Positions 37,291-50,657 are shown, numbered from the stretch's first letter. The stretch is 64,000 nucleotides of DNA from Bombus terrestris (GCF_910591885.1 NC_063278.1:19979989-20043988); one strand, 5' to 3'. Translations and numbers: made by a program. Notes: generated by a model from the sequence alone, not told the origin.

Positions 37291-39670
37291 TTGCAAATGA
37301 ACAATAGATTATATTTCATTTCCCGGACCTATGATTTTAAGTTACCTTCAGTAATTCTTATTTTATTCTTTATTTTTCATTGAACTCTTTATTACCCGGA
37401 ATATTAGCCACATTTTACAATTACTTGATTTACTTGCGTTTGTTGAGTATAGCTTCATAGTACATTAATTATTTATATATAAAATTAAAATTAAAATTGA
37501 GATACGTTCAGTAAGTTACGAATTGAAGAAGATTTGAATATAAATATAAAATAAAAAATGTGGATCCTTTTAGCTACTTCACTAGGTTTTTATTACAAAT
37601 GTTTATAAAAAGTATTGTACATTAATATTTTCAATAATACTCTGTAAAATTTGGAACAGCTTGACAGATATTATATTTCTAGAAAAAAATATTATTCATT
37701 CACTATGTGGATGGGATATATATAATTTTAATAATAATGTTAAGCATTATATGAAACATCGGTAATAATAAGGAATAAAATGAGTCTTTTTAAAAAACTG
37801 CACAACCATTTCATTTATTCTTATTACATTTTATTATATTTCATTAAGTGAAAGAGGTACAATTACAGTACACAACAAATCTTATTTAAATTAATTTTAT
37901 TTTATTTCAATTACGCATTATGTAACTAAACCGATAAAAACGAAAATCTAAAACGAAAATAAATAAACGATATTGTACGTGTTTTTGAAATAAATAAAAT
38001 CTATTTATGTTACATACATTTTTAAAATTTCTTACGCATTTCTTCAACAATAGGTTATATAATACGGCATATAAATAATAATAAAATTTAATTACATTTA
38101 TTTTTTAACATTAACGTAAACATCGCAAGCATTAATCATTGTACTTTGAAAATAACCACAAAGATCAATTTCTAATTTTTAATATAAAAATGCTATAAGA
38201 TAATTGCAAGTAAAATAAAACAAATGAAATTGAAAGAGTATGTATTTTACGAAGTAACATAATTAAAATCAACAAATTTTTTTTATTATGAATTTTGTAT
38301 AATCCTATTATATTCAAAGACATTTATTTGCATTGCGTCTTTAATTTAGCGTAAAATCATATGACTAAAATGAAAATATTTCAAAAATAAATCACGCCTC
38401 GATGTTTTACGTAGACATAAACGCAATTCGGTGAGAAATATAGCACATCTATTAATCTGTGGTGCACACGAAAGGAACTATTCACCGATTACTTAGAATA
38501 CATGCCTCTAATGCAGTATTCATTAATAAATATATAAATTCATTAGACCGCTATCTGTGTTTCTCTGAGGGTGTTATAAAAATAAGGAATATAATCGTAA
38601 AGAAAGTAACGTAAATGAAAATAAAAAAGAAATAATCTACATAAAATAAAAGTATCTAAGAGATAGTTCTATGGAACATTTATTCTTAACTACATTTATT
38701 CCTTTCACGAGTGAAATTTGTTGAGAAGAAAGCGTTTGATCTATATATTTAAATAATTACATTACATTAAATTTACAGCCATTTGGATCTATATTTGTAA
38801 ATAACGTCTAAGTCCGGCTTGAAATGATTACCAAAATATTACATGAATACTTAGTTGTTCAAGAAATTTTACTGTACAATAGATAAATACAATTTGTTTT
38901 TCCTTTGCACGTTTTCGCAGTTAATTTTAATTAAGAGTCGTATTTCAAAATAATTATAATAAAATACTTTAAAACATTTCTATCGTCGTGTTCGTAAAAC
39001 TTAATACTAATACGAAGAAACATTTACATTAAATTATATCCAAAATTGGATATAAAATGTCTTCTATCTGGGGTTTACTGGTTGGGCAGACTTTAAGGGA
39101 TCACAACGCATAATACTGTTTTGTTTCGTGTTTCTTTTTGCGCTATTGAAAAGGAAGAAATAGAAAATAGTAAAACATTTAGTTCTAGAGCTAAAGTTCA
39201 ATCGTCTTGTATGATTAGTATAGAGAAGAAAAAAGTACGAGCATAGACAAGGAAATTGATATCATATGTTTCACATGGTTTCACATTTCTATTTCCCTCC
39301 TCTTCTGGATGCTACAAAATTACTTAGAATTAAGACGACTAAAACTTAAATAAAAGAGATAGGAGAAAATACTGATATATTCTGATTGTTAAACTTTTTG
39401 CACTACTGGTAACTTCATGCGCTAATATTTACTTTACGCTTGACACATGAATAATCTGCGTATAATTCATGAATGAAACGCGATATTAAATTATGAATTT
39501 TGCACAGCACAAAATGTATAGATACATGTATGTATTATATGTATATATATATGATAAAACCTGAGGAATATGACGAATAATAGATAAACTATATGCAATC
39601 CATTAGCTTGTTAGATAAAAAATCGTAATATAGCGATAGTGTATTGTGACTTGATCTTCCTTTGTGTTGA
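37291..39670. other. Convergent gap between ebi and DH44
   Basis: 2.4 kb, very AT-rich. Candidate ebi poly(A) signals AATAAA at 37550 and 37774. The right part probably includes the DH44 3' UTR on the minus strand. No reading frame or RNA gene is recognised. Confidence 0.5.
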
Positions 39671-42600
39671 TTACAGCAAACGTAACTCATTTGCTTGGAT
39701 CTGAAAACAGAGATTTCATTTACTTTTTACGAGATAATATTTTTAAAATGCTATTCTACGTCAATATCTAAAATAAAATTAAAAAATAAGGAGCATTAAT
39801 CTAATGTACAGGCCAGGGCTGGGCAATTTAAAAATAATTTTATTCAAATAATCATTCGAATAAAATTTTTGTTTTATTTGTTATTTGCTCTATTGCTTTA
39901 TCTTAGATGATGTTATTTAAGCAACGATGCATTTGAAAAATAAATTATTTTATTACTTGTTATTTTATTTGAAATTTAGATATTTGTTATTTGATTTTAC
40001 CAAGAAAATAATTTTCTTCCTATCTATATGGCATGGAACTTCTATTAAAAATTACGGAAATTCTAAAATTTCGACAATATGTATAATCGGAAAAGTTATT
40101 TCTACTGTAAATATTTTGATGATCTATTCTAGTTACCACGTACAGGTAATACCACTAACATAGTAAACATTTCACTGTTGACTTTGTTAATAAGTGCTCC
40201 TCTTCCAGCGTCAAATTCAATTAAACGGCTGTTTTCTTTGCTATTGTTATTAATGATCATTAATAATCATGCGATTCAATTGTCTGAAACAATTTATTTC
40301 TCAAACAAGACATTGGAATTTATATTTGCATTCATTTCTATTTTGAAATAAACTTGTCTGTTATTTTATTTTATTATCTTTTATAAACCTATTACGCGTG
40401 TTATAGAAATCACTTTAAGATTTCATTAGTGCTGTAACGACACCCAACTATGGTGATTATATTGATAAAATTTTAAACGATTCTGAAAATGTGTACAGTT
40501 AGTTGAAGGAAATTTAATACAAATATATATTTTATATAGATCACAAAAAGTGCTTAAACAGGCAATTAGCCGGAATATTAACAAGCCTCACTATACATCT
40601 TTGATACTTACTATACACATACTTAACTATATATAGTTTATACTGTATATTAATTTCTTTCCAAATATAAATTTACAATAAATATCTTGCAATCTCTATG
40701 TATATTTTCAGATTGGTTTTAAATTTTACCAATATAATTATGGCAGTCGCGTCTCATCACAGTGCTAATAAAATTTCAACATGTTTTCATATAACACGCA
40801 CGGTATAGACGTAAACGTTTCGCGTGGTAAGTGTACAAATACTTTCGCGAGGCACTGTACATTTATGAAGAATTAAATTTACGAAAACGAACCAACAGAA
40901 TAATTACCCTTCGCATTTGATCGTCTTGTCTTTCTCGAAAAGCGGAATCGTCATTTCGTAGCCAGTTCTGCATTCTGTCAGGGTTCCTTTCTGGCATCAC
41001 GTCTCGATCGTGGCTTTTTTCTTCCTGTTCGAAGACATAATCAATTCCGTTTCTTATTCTTGCGTCCATAGCTTTGGGCACGTCTTTGTTGTAAAGCGGT
41101 AATGATCTTTTTCCGATAGTTTTTAGAATACGTCGATTTGCGTCAATTTGCTGTTGATCCTGCAAAGCTTTACGCCGGGCAAGTTCAAGAAGAACTCTCT
41201 GTCGTAACACGTCCAAGGAATTCACGATCGACAATGATCCAATGCGTTTTGATTCCAATCGTTTCGTCCGGACTACCGTTGATTCAGGATCGTTTCCCGA
41301 GTCGAACATTTCATTCTGAAAATTATGAAATCGTTATCTCTTATTTATTTTATTTTCCATTTATTGTTCATTTATATTTCACAGTCCCTCCTCTCTAGGT
41401 TAGGACGGAATTTCAGTTACATTTCTCTTTGGCATACCCTTATCGTCTATCTATCCAACCGTCAAGTTTAACATATGAATTATCCTATTTAACATACTTA
41501 ACATTTAGTCTTAAAACCTACAACTTAAATTTAGCCCTACAATGTGCCTCTTATATTCCTTGTTGTCTATGTCTTTTATGGTCTCGCAGTGTTTAAGCTT
41601 CAACGACATACAGGTCCAAACAAAAACATAAAATACGAAATATCTATGGCAATATAGAATATAAAAATACAAAAATATAATATAAAACTATATAGAATCT
41701 TTCTTCCCTTTCCTGTTCTCCTTTCTCCCCACTAGCCCTTTCTTTTTCCTTCTCAATTTCTCACAGAATCTCGGGCCTCGGATCTTGTGCCCCCAGAACA
41801 ACCACTGCATCTACCTCCGTAATTTAATCCTGTTTTTTTTTCTTTTAAATAATCCTGTCACATTCCTTCGGTACATATTTCATGTCCTGCATAAATTCGG
41901 CATTTTCTGTTTCCACTCTCTTTCCAATACTTATCTCATTTCCACGCGTAAATCCTTGCAATCATTCTTCCGTCTTTACCCTTCATCCTTCCTTCTAAAT
42001 GTGTAATTAGATTGTCTTTGCTACTTCCACGTTGAGAATCGTTATATTTTACAATAAGTAGAATTACTCGCATTAATACTCGGGCACAGCAGTGCCTTTG
42101 TATTTGTTACTTTGTATAAGAAGGAATGATTTACATAGAGTTGGTTGCATTGACATTCAGAAACCCTTTAAAACGTAATCACTTTTTCTTTTAATTGGAC
42201 CAAATGACGAGCTTTTTATTTTGAAAAGAGAAAAGAATTAGTTTGTTCTTTTTTAAATTTTTGAATTAATTAACCTATTAAAGAAACGTTGTTACTACTG
42301 ATAACCTTAGGAATTTTTAATAATTACGTATCACGGACGTTTCGCAAGACGTGGTTGTAATTTATTCGTTTACAATTCCTAAGACCGTTAAAAATCCATT
42401 TGTTCGGCTAATGGATCAGCTCTACCCTATGTAAAAAACGGAAGTATTTTTATACGATCCTTGCGTTTGCTTTTATGGAGCACTTAATTCCTACTTGCCA
42501 GGGAAAAACGTACAATTTCTTCCAAATGCGATTAAAACGAAAGACATTCTTACGTGTTTACCTGTCTCATTTCAGTAGGAAAATATTTGGATTTTCCATT

Positions 42601-45600
42601 TACGAAATAACGAAAGATTACGTACGCTACAACTGAAAATAAACAGTCGAATGTAATATATGATGTGCGTGTAGTTATAATGTACATACATTATTATTAT
42701 TCGCATTTGTATTGCCTATATTCTTATCATTATTAATTTTAATTTAGCTTCTACAGCTGCAGATGAATGGTCTAATAATTTGATTATTACAATCATATGT
42801 ATGTCAGGATGTTTGCACACATTGCGTTCAGATCGACTTTTCAAAATTAATACGCGATAACAAATTGATGTTCGAAAAGCTTTTTATTCCTAGATAATTA
42901 AGTTGTAATGCTGATTTCTAAATTTACATAGAATTCTATGGCTATTATTAATTTTACTATTTCGTAAGTACTTAGCATTTAATTTTTTAAACATTTGCTT
43001 AGCTGTGGTTGATCTAAATCGTGACATTTAAAACTGGATATTTAAATCATACATATACATATATTAATTTTAATACATTATTGTAATATGTTATTAAATA
43101 AATGATTTAAATTTTGATAAATATGTTGTTTTTAAGTCGATTTGTCATTGGTATACAAGGTAATAAAACTGAGATCTAAGACTTTAAGTAGTCGTAATAT
43201 TCATCGTGAGTAATAAGGGGTACTTGTTGCTTTTCTAACCTACGGTCTTTTTCACATTTTTAAAACTGGAAGTTGATTGTAATAAATTGAAATTTATAGT
43301 TGGATGACGTAAAATACTGCTATTAAAATAAGAAAAACAAGTATAAATCTTCTCACGCATTATGTTTATAACTACTTATTGCACAAAAATTGAACGACAA
43401 ATTCATCCGTTTATACTGTATGCATTCCACTGAATTCTATTTGGAGAACTTCACTTATTAAATATTGAATCAATAATAAAATGCCCATTAGTTTCTATTA
43501 CTGTCTCATCGTCCCACAAGCTTTTGGATATCATCTAGGTAGAATTTTTGTGGTTTAGACGAGAAATATTCTTGAAGCATATTGTGCACTTCGTAGGTTC
43601 TGAATCTTTTGCCATTCAGATAATTTTGCAAGGATCTAAACAAGCGATAGTTTGATGGTACCAAATCGGATGAATATGGGCGACGCTTCATAATTTCCCA
43701 GATTAAATCCATAATTTTCAGTCGTAAGACTTATATCGCTCATTTGTTGCAGCATAACTCGAAATTTGTAGTTTTCGAAAAATAAGAAAAACGGTTGTTC
43801 CTTGTACTTCTACTGGTGGAATCCTACAAGTAAAGTTCAAAAATTTGCTATGGGAGGGCAGTTGTGTCGCTATCGCACCATCACGAAACTACATATAACA
43901 GTTCAGAACATTCAAATTTGTTTTCGTTTGATTGTTGCGGAAATGAGCGATATGCGGTGTGAATTATCCCGAAGAAAAATAGAGATACACGCGATTTGTC
44001 GTCAAATATTCGGTTCACTCATTGCGATTGTTGACAATAAACTTTTGAATCAATGGTCTGATTTGGTTGGAAAAATTCATAATTACGTAGCAGAACGATG
44101 CAGACATCTGTTCAAAAATATATGAACTTTTTATCTAACCTATTTTAAATATGCAGATATCTTTATATTCATTCAACGGTATCTGCAATCAATTCCTTAA
44201 GAGGATTTTTAGTAAATTAGATGGCGCTGAGTCTTGACGCAAGCGGTAACTTCGATTTGCTACACTGCGAATGAACTAAATAGATGCAACATCGTATAAA
44301 AAAAGAAGAATGTTAACGCTAATTCGTAGTTGCTGATGTAGTATCTCTTTCTAAAATCTTCAGCTGGTTGCTGCTGACGTAGAATGCAGTCTGTATACAT
44401 ATAATTTTTTTTATATTTTAACACTTTTACAGCTGGCCATTTTTTTCATTTTTCCAAAATTGTAGTCAAACTACAAAGTCCTCAAAAATATACTACTGCA
44501 CAAAAGCATCTGAACACGCATATTTTTTGCGAGATGTGGTTTTATCGTAAGTAGATTGCGGACTTTTTGTGCTTACTCATGGAAAATTTTCAAATAGATA
44601 TCAACCAACTAAAATATAATAACTTGATCGTTATTTTCATTTCTAGAAGTATATAAATACTAAATACTATATATACTACATAAATACTAAATAAATAATA
44701 AAACATAATATTAATAAACAACATTGTTCACAAGCTTCTTTAATTTAATAAAAAAGTAACTTGAGAAGGCTACAAATAAAATTAATTACTCGTTAACGGA
44801 CTGTGAATGCAATTATACAAAATTCGAAGATGCAAAAATACACAGAATGTACATAATTATATGACCTAATTATAGTACAATACCAATCTGTTATAATTTC
44901 TAGCAGCTAAAACGTATCTCATATATATATATATATTCAAATTCTATTTCTTGAATAGTCTCTACAAAAATATAAATTTTCCTAAAGATTAGCCGTCTGC
45001 TGATTATCGACTGATCGCTCGTTTATACGCGCCAGGTCTAATGTCCGTTTTTTAAAATAGATGGTATCTTCCTTTTGAAAATGCGTGACAAAAAGTAGGA
45101 TTTTTTTTCTTCAGACAAATGCATTTTTAGTTACGATTGCGAAGCGTAATATCAGAATAGCAGCGAGAGGAATTTTATGAATATTAAAATATTGCGCACC
45201 TAAGACATACGCGAATGTCTGTCGTGAAAGTTAACTGTGCGGTATTGCATAAAGGATAAAATTCGATCATCGCTTCGGCAATGTGGCAATATCGCGGCTG
45301 AAGTGGCGGTGAAAAAAAAAACATTGTAAATTACTGTTTAAGCGGATCGAGGGTAGAGTTATATTGAGCATATCCGTGGGAGTAAAAAAAAAAAAAAAAA
45401 GAAAAAAGAAAAAAGAGGAGAATGAAAGAAAGAAATTCAACGGTGCTCGTATGTGCAGGTCGCAGTTTTCTACCCTACCCACACTCGGATATTTCCCAGC
45501 TTTTATTGCCACTTTTACGGAAAACGCGCTCAAGAATATGAAGAAAAGGTCTAGGGCCGCGTACCGGAAGAGGGTCACAGCACTTACTTACGCACATGTA

Positions 45601-48600
45601 CTAGTACCTTGGAATACTTTGCCTTCAGCCATTCTTCAAATTTCACACGCTTCCTTCGCTTTTTCGTAATTTACAAGCCGTTATAAAGAGCTGACAAAAA
45701 GGAGAATTCGTTCGTGAAATATACCGAGTATTCCGGCACAAAGCCACCTACCAGTACAGTAGAGCCTGCCTTATCCGAACTAACAGAGGGACAAAAATAT
45801 TCGAATAATACGAAGGACGTTCTAAAAGTGTGAAATATTCTAGCGTCAATACCTCAGGGAGTGAATGTCGTATTTAAGAATACGATAATACCGAAGAAAA
45901 ATTATTTGCAAGTTCTGCAACTTTTAATTTAACTTTCCCCCCGTATCTTATGTAGTTTCTTACTAAAATATTCACGATGATACGAAAAATGAAGATTTCT
46001 TTGGGGGAAGGTGTTTGCACCTCTAAGACCGTTCTTTAGCTGAGAAAAGAAACTGTCCCGTTATTGGCATCACACGGACTATGTCTGTGAGAAGTTTGAA
46101 ATTTTCCTGAATATTCGACTTCCATACTTTGTTAACTTGCAAAGTTACTTAATTACCGACTAACGGTAACTAAGTTATAAATTGCGTTTATTCTTTCTCT
46201 ATAGTTACGCTTCGTACTATGATTTTTTGTATCCAATGATAACGAAATTGCACTCTACGTACGTACTTCGCGCTGCGTCCAATATTGCCTCGCAATCTTC
46301 AAATAAAGCGTTTACAACAAAACTTCATCTTTAAAACATTTTTCCTTATTTTCACTTGTAAATCGTGCTCCTAAAGTTTAACCGGAAAAAGTAGAAAACA
46401 CTGTGCATATTGTATCTAGCTTCTAAGTGTGTTCGGAAACTTTCGTGATCGACCGTATATCTGTCTGTATAGTTTGTATTGAAATCGAAGCCTGTCGTGC
46501 ACGTATCTCGAGAGTTTCATCGGGATCAGGAATCCAGGAGCTCGATGTTCTCTCCTTGTAGATATATAGCACTTATTCCTTGTTCGATGTATCTATCACT
46601 CTAGCCCAAACATTGTCGGCTCGCTCCAAATAGATCCTCTATCGTTTGCACAATATGGAAGGTAATTAATTAAGGACATTTGGCAAAAGTGCGTTGTTGT
46701 CGTGCTGATAACAAACACAGGCTCCGACAAGGAGACGAGTTTTAATTAAATTCATCCAACGAGAAGAATAGAAAGAAAAGATGCCTTGAGGAATGCTAAT
46801 GCGACGTTCACACGTGCAAGTTGAATAAATCAATTATGACCAATTAATTGGCCTGCGTTGTTTTCACATAGGAATATGTTATGAATAGTTATTATATGTT
46901 ATGAGAATATGCTATGAGAGGTATATGAGTAGAAATATGTGTGAAGATTAACAATTCCGGGTGTTTGGAATTTTATTTGGAATCTTCGATTATTCGACAA
47001 TTTTGTGTTATTCAAATTATCTACATTATCTCTAATGGTTTAACTAACGAATCTCTTTGTCTTTGACGCGAGAATTTTGAAAACTACAGCCGTCTGGTTG
47101 CAAGCGATATTATACTAAACGTATTTAGTTTCCAACGAATATACAAATTTACTTTTCTCTACTTGATCTTTCAACCCCTTCCTGGGGTTAATAAACTATT
47201 TATTCCATTTTTCTGTCGATTCCGTAGAGAGTAAATGGCACTTTTAATTACTAATCCATCGCCAATTCATATATTCTGATCAAATTCGACCGATTAATAT
47301 TCAAATTTAATTTATAAATTACAACTTCAGATACATTTGAACAGTAATGGCGTGTTTATAGATGCGAGTACATTAGCACGTTGTGTTTGATTAATGGAGA
47401 GAAAGAATGATCGGAAATCATGGTCGAACGAATCTCCGATTTCATTTCCAATTACAAACCTCTCAACGATGAAATTTAACGAGCGTGTTATCCTTTTCAC
47501 GTCTCACCCACGAATAATTTCTCTGTTGTTGCAGAACAACAACCATGTTATTGTCCGTTTCGGAACGCGAAACAGAGAGTTTTTCGATAATCTGTTTACC
47601 GAGGTGGTCCATGAAACGGGAAAACGATTGTGACGTTTAACGTTTGATTCTGTCCGTGCGGCTCCAGACGAGAGATTCGCGAAAGGATATATCGCAATCA
47701 TTTCACGTCCAGCTAATATCTGATAAATAGAGGTTAGGTTGAGTTAGGTTCGGCGGGTTAGGCTCGTGTATCTTGAACTTCAGCACGCACCTAGATCTCA
47801 TTATCTATTTCTGCGTTGTTTGAGTTGTAAAAAATATTTAACCCAGGCAAATTCGCTGGTAAGTTTTATTGTAAATAATTAACAACTTGATTTAATGAAA
47901 TAATAACAGAATAATTTAACTAAGAGATTCACGTTACGAGCACGAGGCGAAGGAAACAAGTGGTCTCGTAAGAGACATTTAATTATCCATTCAACGGTAG
48001 TTAATACATTTTGAAAGGAAGAAACGAATTTTTAAATGCCATTTGCTTGATTTACAATTCTTTTGTCCAGCGAACCTTTTTTTCTCGAAGTTTCGAAGCA
48101 AGTTTAAACGAAAATAGACGAAATGCTTTCTGGAAAGTTAAGATGTAAATTTTGTTTCATTTTTACTAAGAAACTTTTATGTTTAGAGCAACTTGGCACA
48201 TTTTTCTACCATTTGTTTTTTCACATTTTTCCATATTTTCCGGATCACTCCGCGAAGTAAACATTCTGCTATTATTATATTTTCTACTACAACTCTTTAA
48301 GGAAATATTCGGAAGCATAACCGTCTTCGATATTTTAGTAAGTTGGTGAGGTATTTCGAACAATGATTAATTTTTTTTTTTTAAATGAATATTTTTCTAC
48401 TAACGAGGAAGGAATATTTTCAACTAATTTATTATAAATCTCAGCGTTTTTAAACTAGAATTGTAAATTTTGTAAAAGCATCGCAGTAACTTGACCTTCT
48501 TTATGCCAAATGATTTCATTATGACGTTATTTCATTTGTATTGTAAAATTATCCAATCTAAACGGATAAAATGTAGAAACCTTATTGTTCGTTTCATCAC

Positions 48601-50377
48601 AGGCTATATTCTGCGCGAGAACCAAAATCGATAGAACGACTTCCACATTTTGATATTTAAATCCACTTTTGAGAAAAAGTATGTCAATCATACTCAACGT
48701 TCCAAGCGTTTGCTTATAGTCATTGACATTTAACGCTTCAATCTATTATAGTTCTATTAATTTTAAGCAGCGTCCATCTGGACCACAATCCTTCAATTGA
48801 ATCGCATCGAGTGTCCAAATATTTATGCACGGTAGTATAGGTTTTATCTATCTGTATTTATAAAAATACAAATTTGCATAAATGTCCGCAGTTTATTCAT
48901 CGAATTAATACGTGTAATATCGTACGTTTAATAGATAAATTTGTTTCTTATTTAACAGATGCTGGGATCTTTATTCTACCTTATTTCACAATGACTATAA
49001 TCCAATTATCTGATAAATTATCAACTATAAAAGGATGGAACGTAAAAAGAGTCCTGTTCGTTTTACTATAATTTATGTTATTTAATCGAATATGTATTTA
49101 TTCATAAATCAATAGGATAGCTTTGTTATTTCAATATTTATCTCCTTAATTCACTTGCATAATATTACTATCACCTTGTTATTAATTTTCAGTGAGAATT
49201 TCCAGATTTTTTATGTGCAATCTCTTAGTCCATCGAAAATATAAAAATAGAAATTTGTTCAAAAAAATAGATTCTGAGAAGATTTGATAAGTATTTGTGC
49301 GTTAATATAACGAGATAAGAAAATTTGTTCTACTTTGACACATTTTATTAAAATTGAGCGAGTTCTTAAGGAGATGAATCCACTTTGGGATTTCTGTTGG
49401 ATACAGTGACTATAAAAGACAATCGTACACTACTGCATTTATTATTGAATTTTTATACTAATTAAATGGATCAGACTATAATAAATTTCGTACCAATTAG
49501 TAGTACTTTCATATGATTACACAAGTTTGATGCTATGAAACGAAACGTGCAGTGAAATGAAAAGTACTCGAAAACTCTTAGAAACTTCCTATTTGATTAT
49601 TACAGAAAACATTTTGAAATCTCAATAGCACTATAACGAGGCACAAAAATTATTGATTATATGATTATAACAGTAAAATTTCAAACGAATCCGAAAATGT
49701 ATGTAGAGAAGTTGCAAGATACTTATCGCAAGCATACACTTCGCCAAGGTCACCAAAATATTTAATTAAACAGTCAATCATTGTAATACTACTACACTGT
49801 AGTAATAAATCATGAATATGTAGCTTAATATGAATATTCAACACAACTATTTACAATGTAAATTAATATCTCACTATGCGTATGTTTGCAACAAATATCT
49901 TGTAATTCCTATATACATTTTCGGATTGGTTTTAAACTTTATTGTTATAATCGCGAGAGCCGTCTCGTTACAGCGCTAACAAAATTTCAAAAAGTTTCGT
50001 ACAATGTACACGATATCTACATAAATAAGTTCTGTGGTAAATATTCGAATACTTTTGTAGGGGACTGTGGAATTTAATAAAAGAACGTTTCATTAAAGAA
50101 TTGAAGAACGTGTACAAATATCTTTCTGTATCAGCTATCATATTATATCATATTATTATAATCTTTCTCATATATTTTTCCTACAGCTATTTCGTGCAAT
50201 TGGCATTTTCATAACGTGAGAATATCGTACCTCTAAGTCTGGAATTCGGTGATCGACGAGAAGTAGGAGAGGATGATTATCCCGAGACAATTCTCTTTCA
50301 TCGTACACGTAGGATATGGGTTGACATTTAGTCATAGCGATAAATAATAGAGATAGGAGCAGGCTCATAAGCGTCAT
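39671..50377 (-). CDS. Dh44: Diuretic hormone 44 precursor (CRF-like)
   Basis: Secreted neuropeptide of the corticotropin-releasing-factor family, controlling fluid secretion and feeding through class B GPCRs. Coding exons in transcript order: 50231-50377, 40908-41315, 39671-39700; 585 nt, 194 residues. Exon 1 has ATG followed by a hydrophobic signal core (LLLSLLFIAM) then CQPISYVYDE. Exon 2 has KR-LESKR cleavage sites, a 43-residue peptide starting IGSLSIVNSLDVLRQRVLLE (encoded at 41115-41243), and GKR, which gives a C-terminal amide. It is close to the honey bee DH44 that I remember. The last exon (IQANELRLL) is inferred from a strong acceptor and phase. The 50377 ATG sits 5 bases after an acceptor (GTGCTTGCAG), so there is a 5' UTR exon further upstream. 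Confidence 0.9.
39811..39906. repeat. Dispersed repeat R39, copy 1
   Basis: In DH44's downstream-of-coding side but within the transcribed span (intron 39701-40907). GCCAGGGCTGGGCAATTTAA...ATTTTATTCAAATAATCATT...TTGTTTTATTTGTTA matches 56020-56115 in the same orientation. Confidence 0.5.
40394..40858. mobile_element. Tc1-like MITE family T1, copy 2 (both arms)
   Basis: The left arm (GTGCTGTAACGACAC...GATTATATTGATAAAATTTT, 40394-40506) is inverted relative to the right arm (40690-40858), which ends TACTTTCGCGAGGCACTGTA. The terminal ACAGTG-CTCGCGAAAGTA pattern is typical of Tc1-like elements. The outermost left terminus is missing. The right end stops about 50 bp from the main DH44 exon (40908). 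Confidence 0.7.
42060..42140. repeat. Family N1 repeat, copy 3
   Basis: AATTACTCGCATTAATACTC then GGGCACAGCAGTGCC...TATTTGTTACTTTGTATAAG...GGAATGATTTACATAGAGTTG parallels the left part of 16970-17050 and 17690-17770. Confidence 0.65.
43440..43712 (-). pseudogene. Mariner transposase C-terminal remnant
   Basis: Minus-strand frame RRPYSSDLVPSNYRLFRSLQ, then NYLNGKRF and SSKPQKFYLDDIQKL, is the recognisable C-terminal third of a mariner transposase (normally PYSPDLAPSDYHLF), although the catalytic D-x-A-P block is incomplete. A frameshift after KL moves the reading to another frame (WDDETVIETNGHFIID), which is the usual C-terminal end. Terminal repeats are not seen. A dead fragment inside the DH44 intron. 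Confidence 0.85.
44793..44912. repeat. Dispersed repeat R44, copy 1
   Basis: Sequence with AAGATGCAAAAATACACAGA...ATTATATGACCTAATTATAG and GTTATAATTTCTAGCAGC matches 59231-59360. A separated piece, GTAAGTAGATTGCGGACTTT (44549-44568), matches the start of the second copy (GTTAGTAGACTGCAGATTTT, 59231), so one copy has an insertion or the other a deletion of about 220 bp. Confidence 0.5.
45384..45418. repeat. A-rich simple tract
   Basis: A run of A interrupted by single G bases. It produces a lysine-rich artefact frame on the plus strand. Confidence 0.95.
47731..47762. repeat. Interstitial TTAGG-like motifs
   Basis: Three GGTTAGGTT/GTTAGG-type words lie within 32 bp. TTAGG is the common insect telomere unit, but the copies are not in perfect tandem, so this is only a weak interstitial trace. 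Confidence 0.45.
49600..50068. mobile_element. Tc1-like MITE family T1, copy 3
   Basis: Left arm: AACATTTTGAAATCTCAATA...GCACTATAACGAGGCAC...ACGAATCCGAAAATGTATG. Right arm (49890-50068) is inverted: TTTTCGGATTGGTTTTAAAC...GTCTCGTTACAGCGC, with terminus ATACTTTTGTAGGGGACTGT. It lies 160 bp inside the large DH44 intron. Confidence 0.65.
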
Positions 50378-50544
50378 TGTATCTGCAAGCACGGGAAACG
50401 AATGTATCTGAAACAGAGTAAAGGTAAATTTTCATTAAACACTATAAGCCTGGTAAACGTTTCATACGAAACAATTTTCAAAGTGTCTTATTACATTTAT
50501 TATGTAAAACGTGTTTACCATAGCGACCAGATGTTTAACCGAGA

Positions 50545-50657
50545 GAGCTTTGGAATGTTAAAGCTTAACCATCGCGGATTATCAACACGATCAAGGTTTT
50601 AATAGGTGGCAAGGGAAAAAAATTTGGTTTACTCAATTTTTTATTAAAATCACCACG
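50545..50657. repeat. Dispersed repeat R50, copy 1
   Basis: GAGCTTTGGAATGTTAAAGC, TTAACCATCGCGGATTATCA ... TTTACTCAATTTTTTATTAA parallels 53040-53156 in the same orientation. Confidence 0.55.

Larger units (their letters stand above)
41316..50230. other. DH44 intron of 8.9 kb
   Basis: No further in-phase exon found; both flanking exons are phase 0 and join directly. Contents: a CT-rich stretch with reduced AT (41700-42000), an N1 repeat (42060-42140), a decayed mariner transposase (43440-43712), A-rich tract (45384-45418), repeat R44 (44793-44912), TTAGG-like motifs (47731-47762), and a T1 MITE (49600-50068). Regulatory elements for neuronal expression may be here, but none can be named. Confidence 0.55.

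Noticed and set aside
43802..44125. 107-codon plus-strand frame
   Set aside because: It has no ATG at its start, lies beside the mariner remnant and shows no domain I recognise.
45364..45669. Lysine-rich 101-codon frame
   Set aside because: Its first third is the A-rich tract, and there are no splice partners or recognisable domains.
47731..47762. Telomere array
   Set aside because: Only three imperfect TTAGG-like words, not a tandem array.
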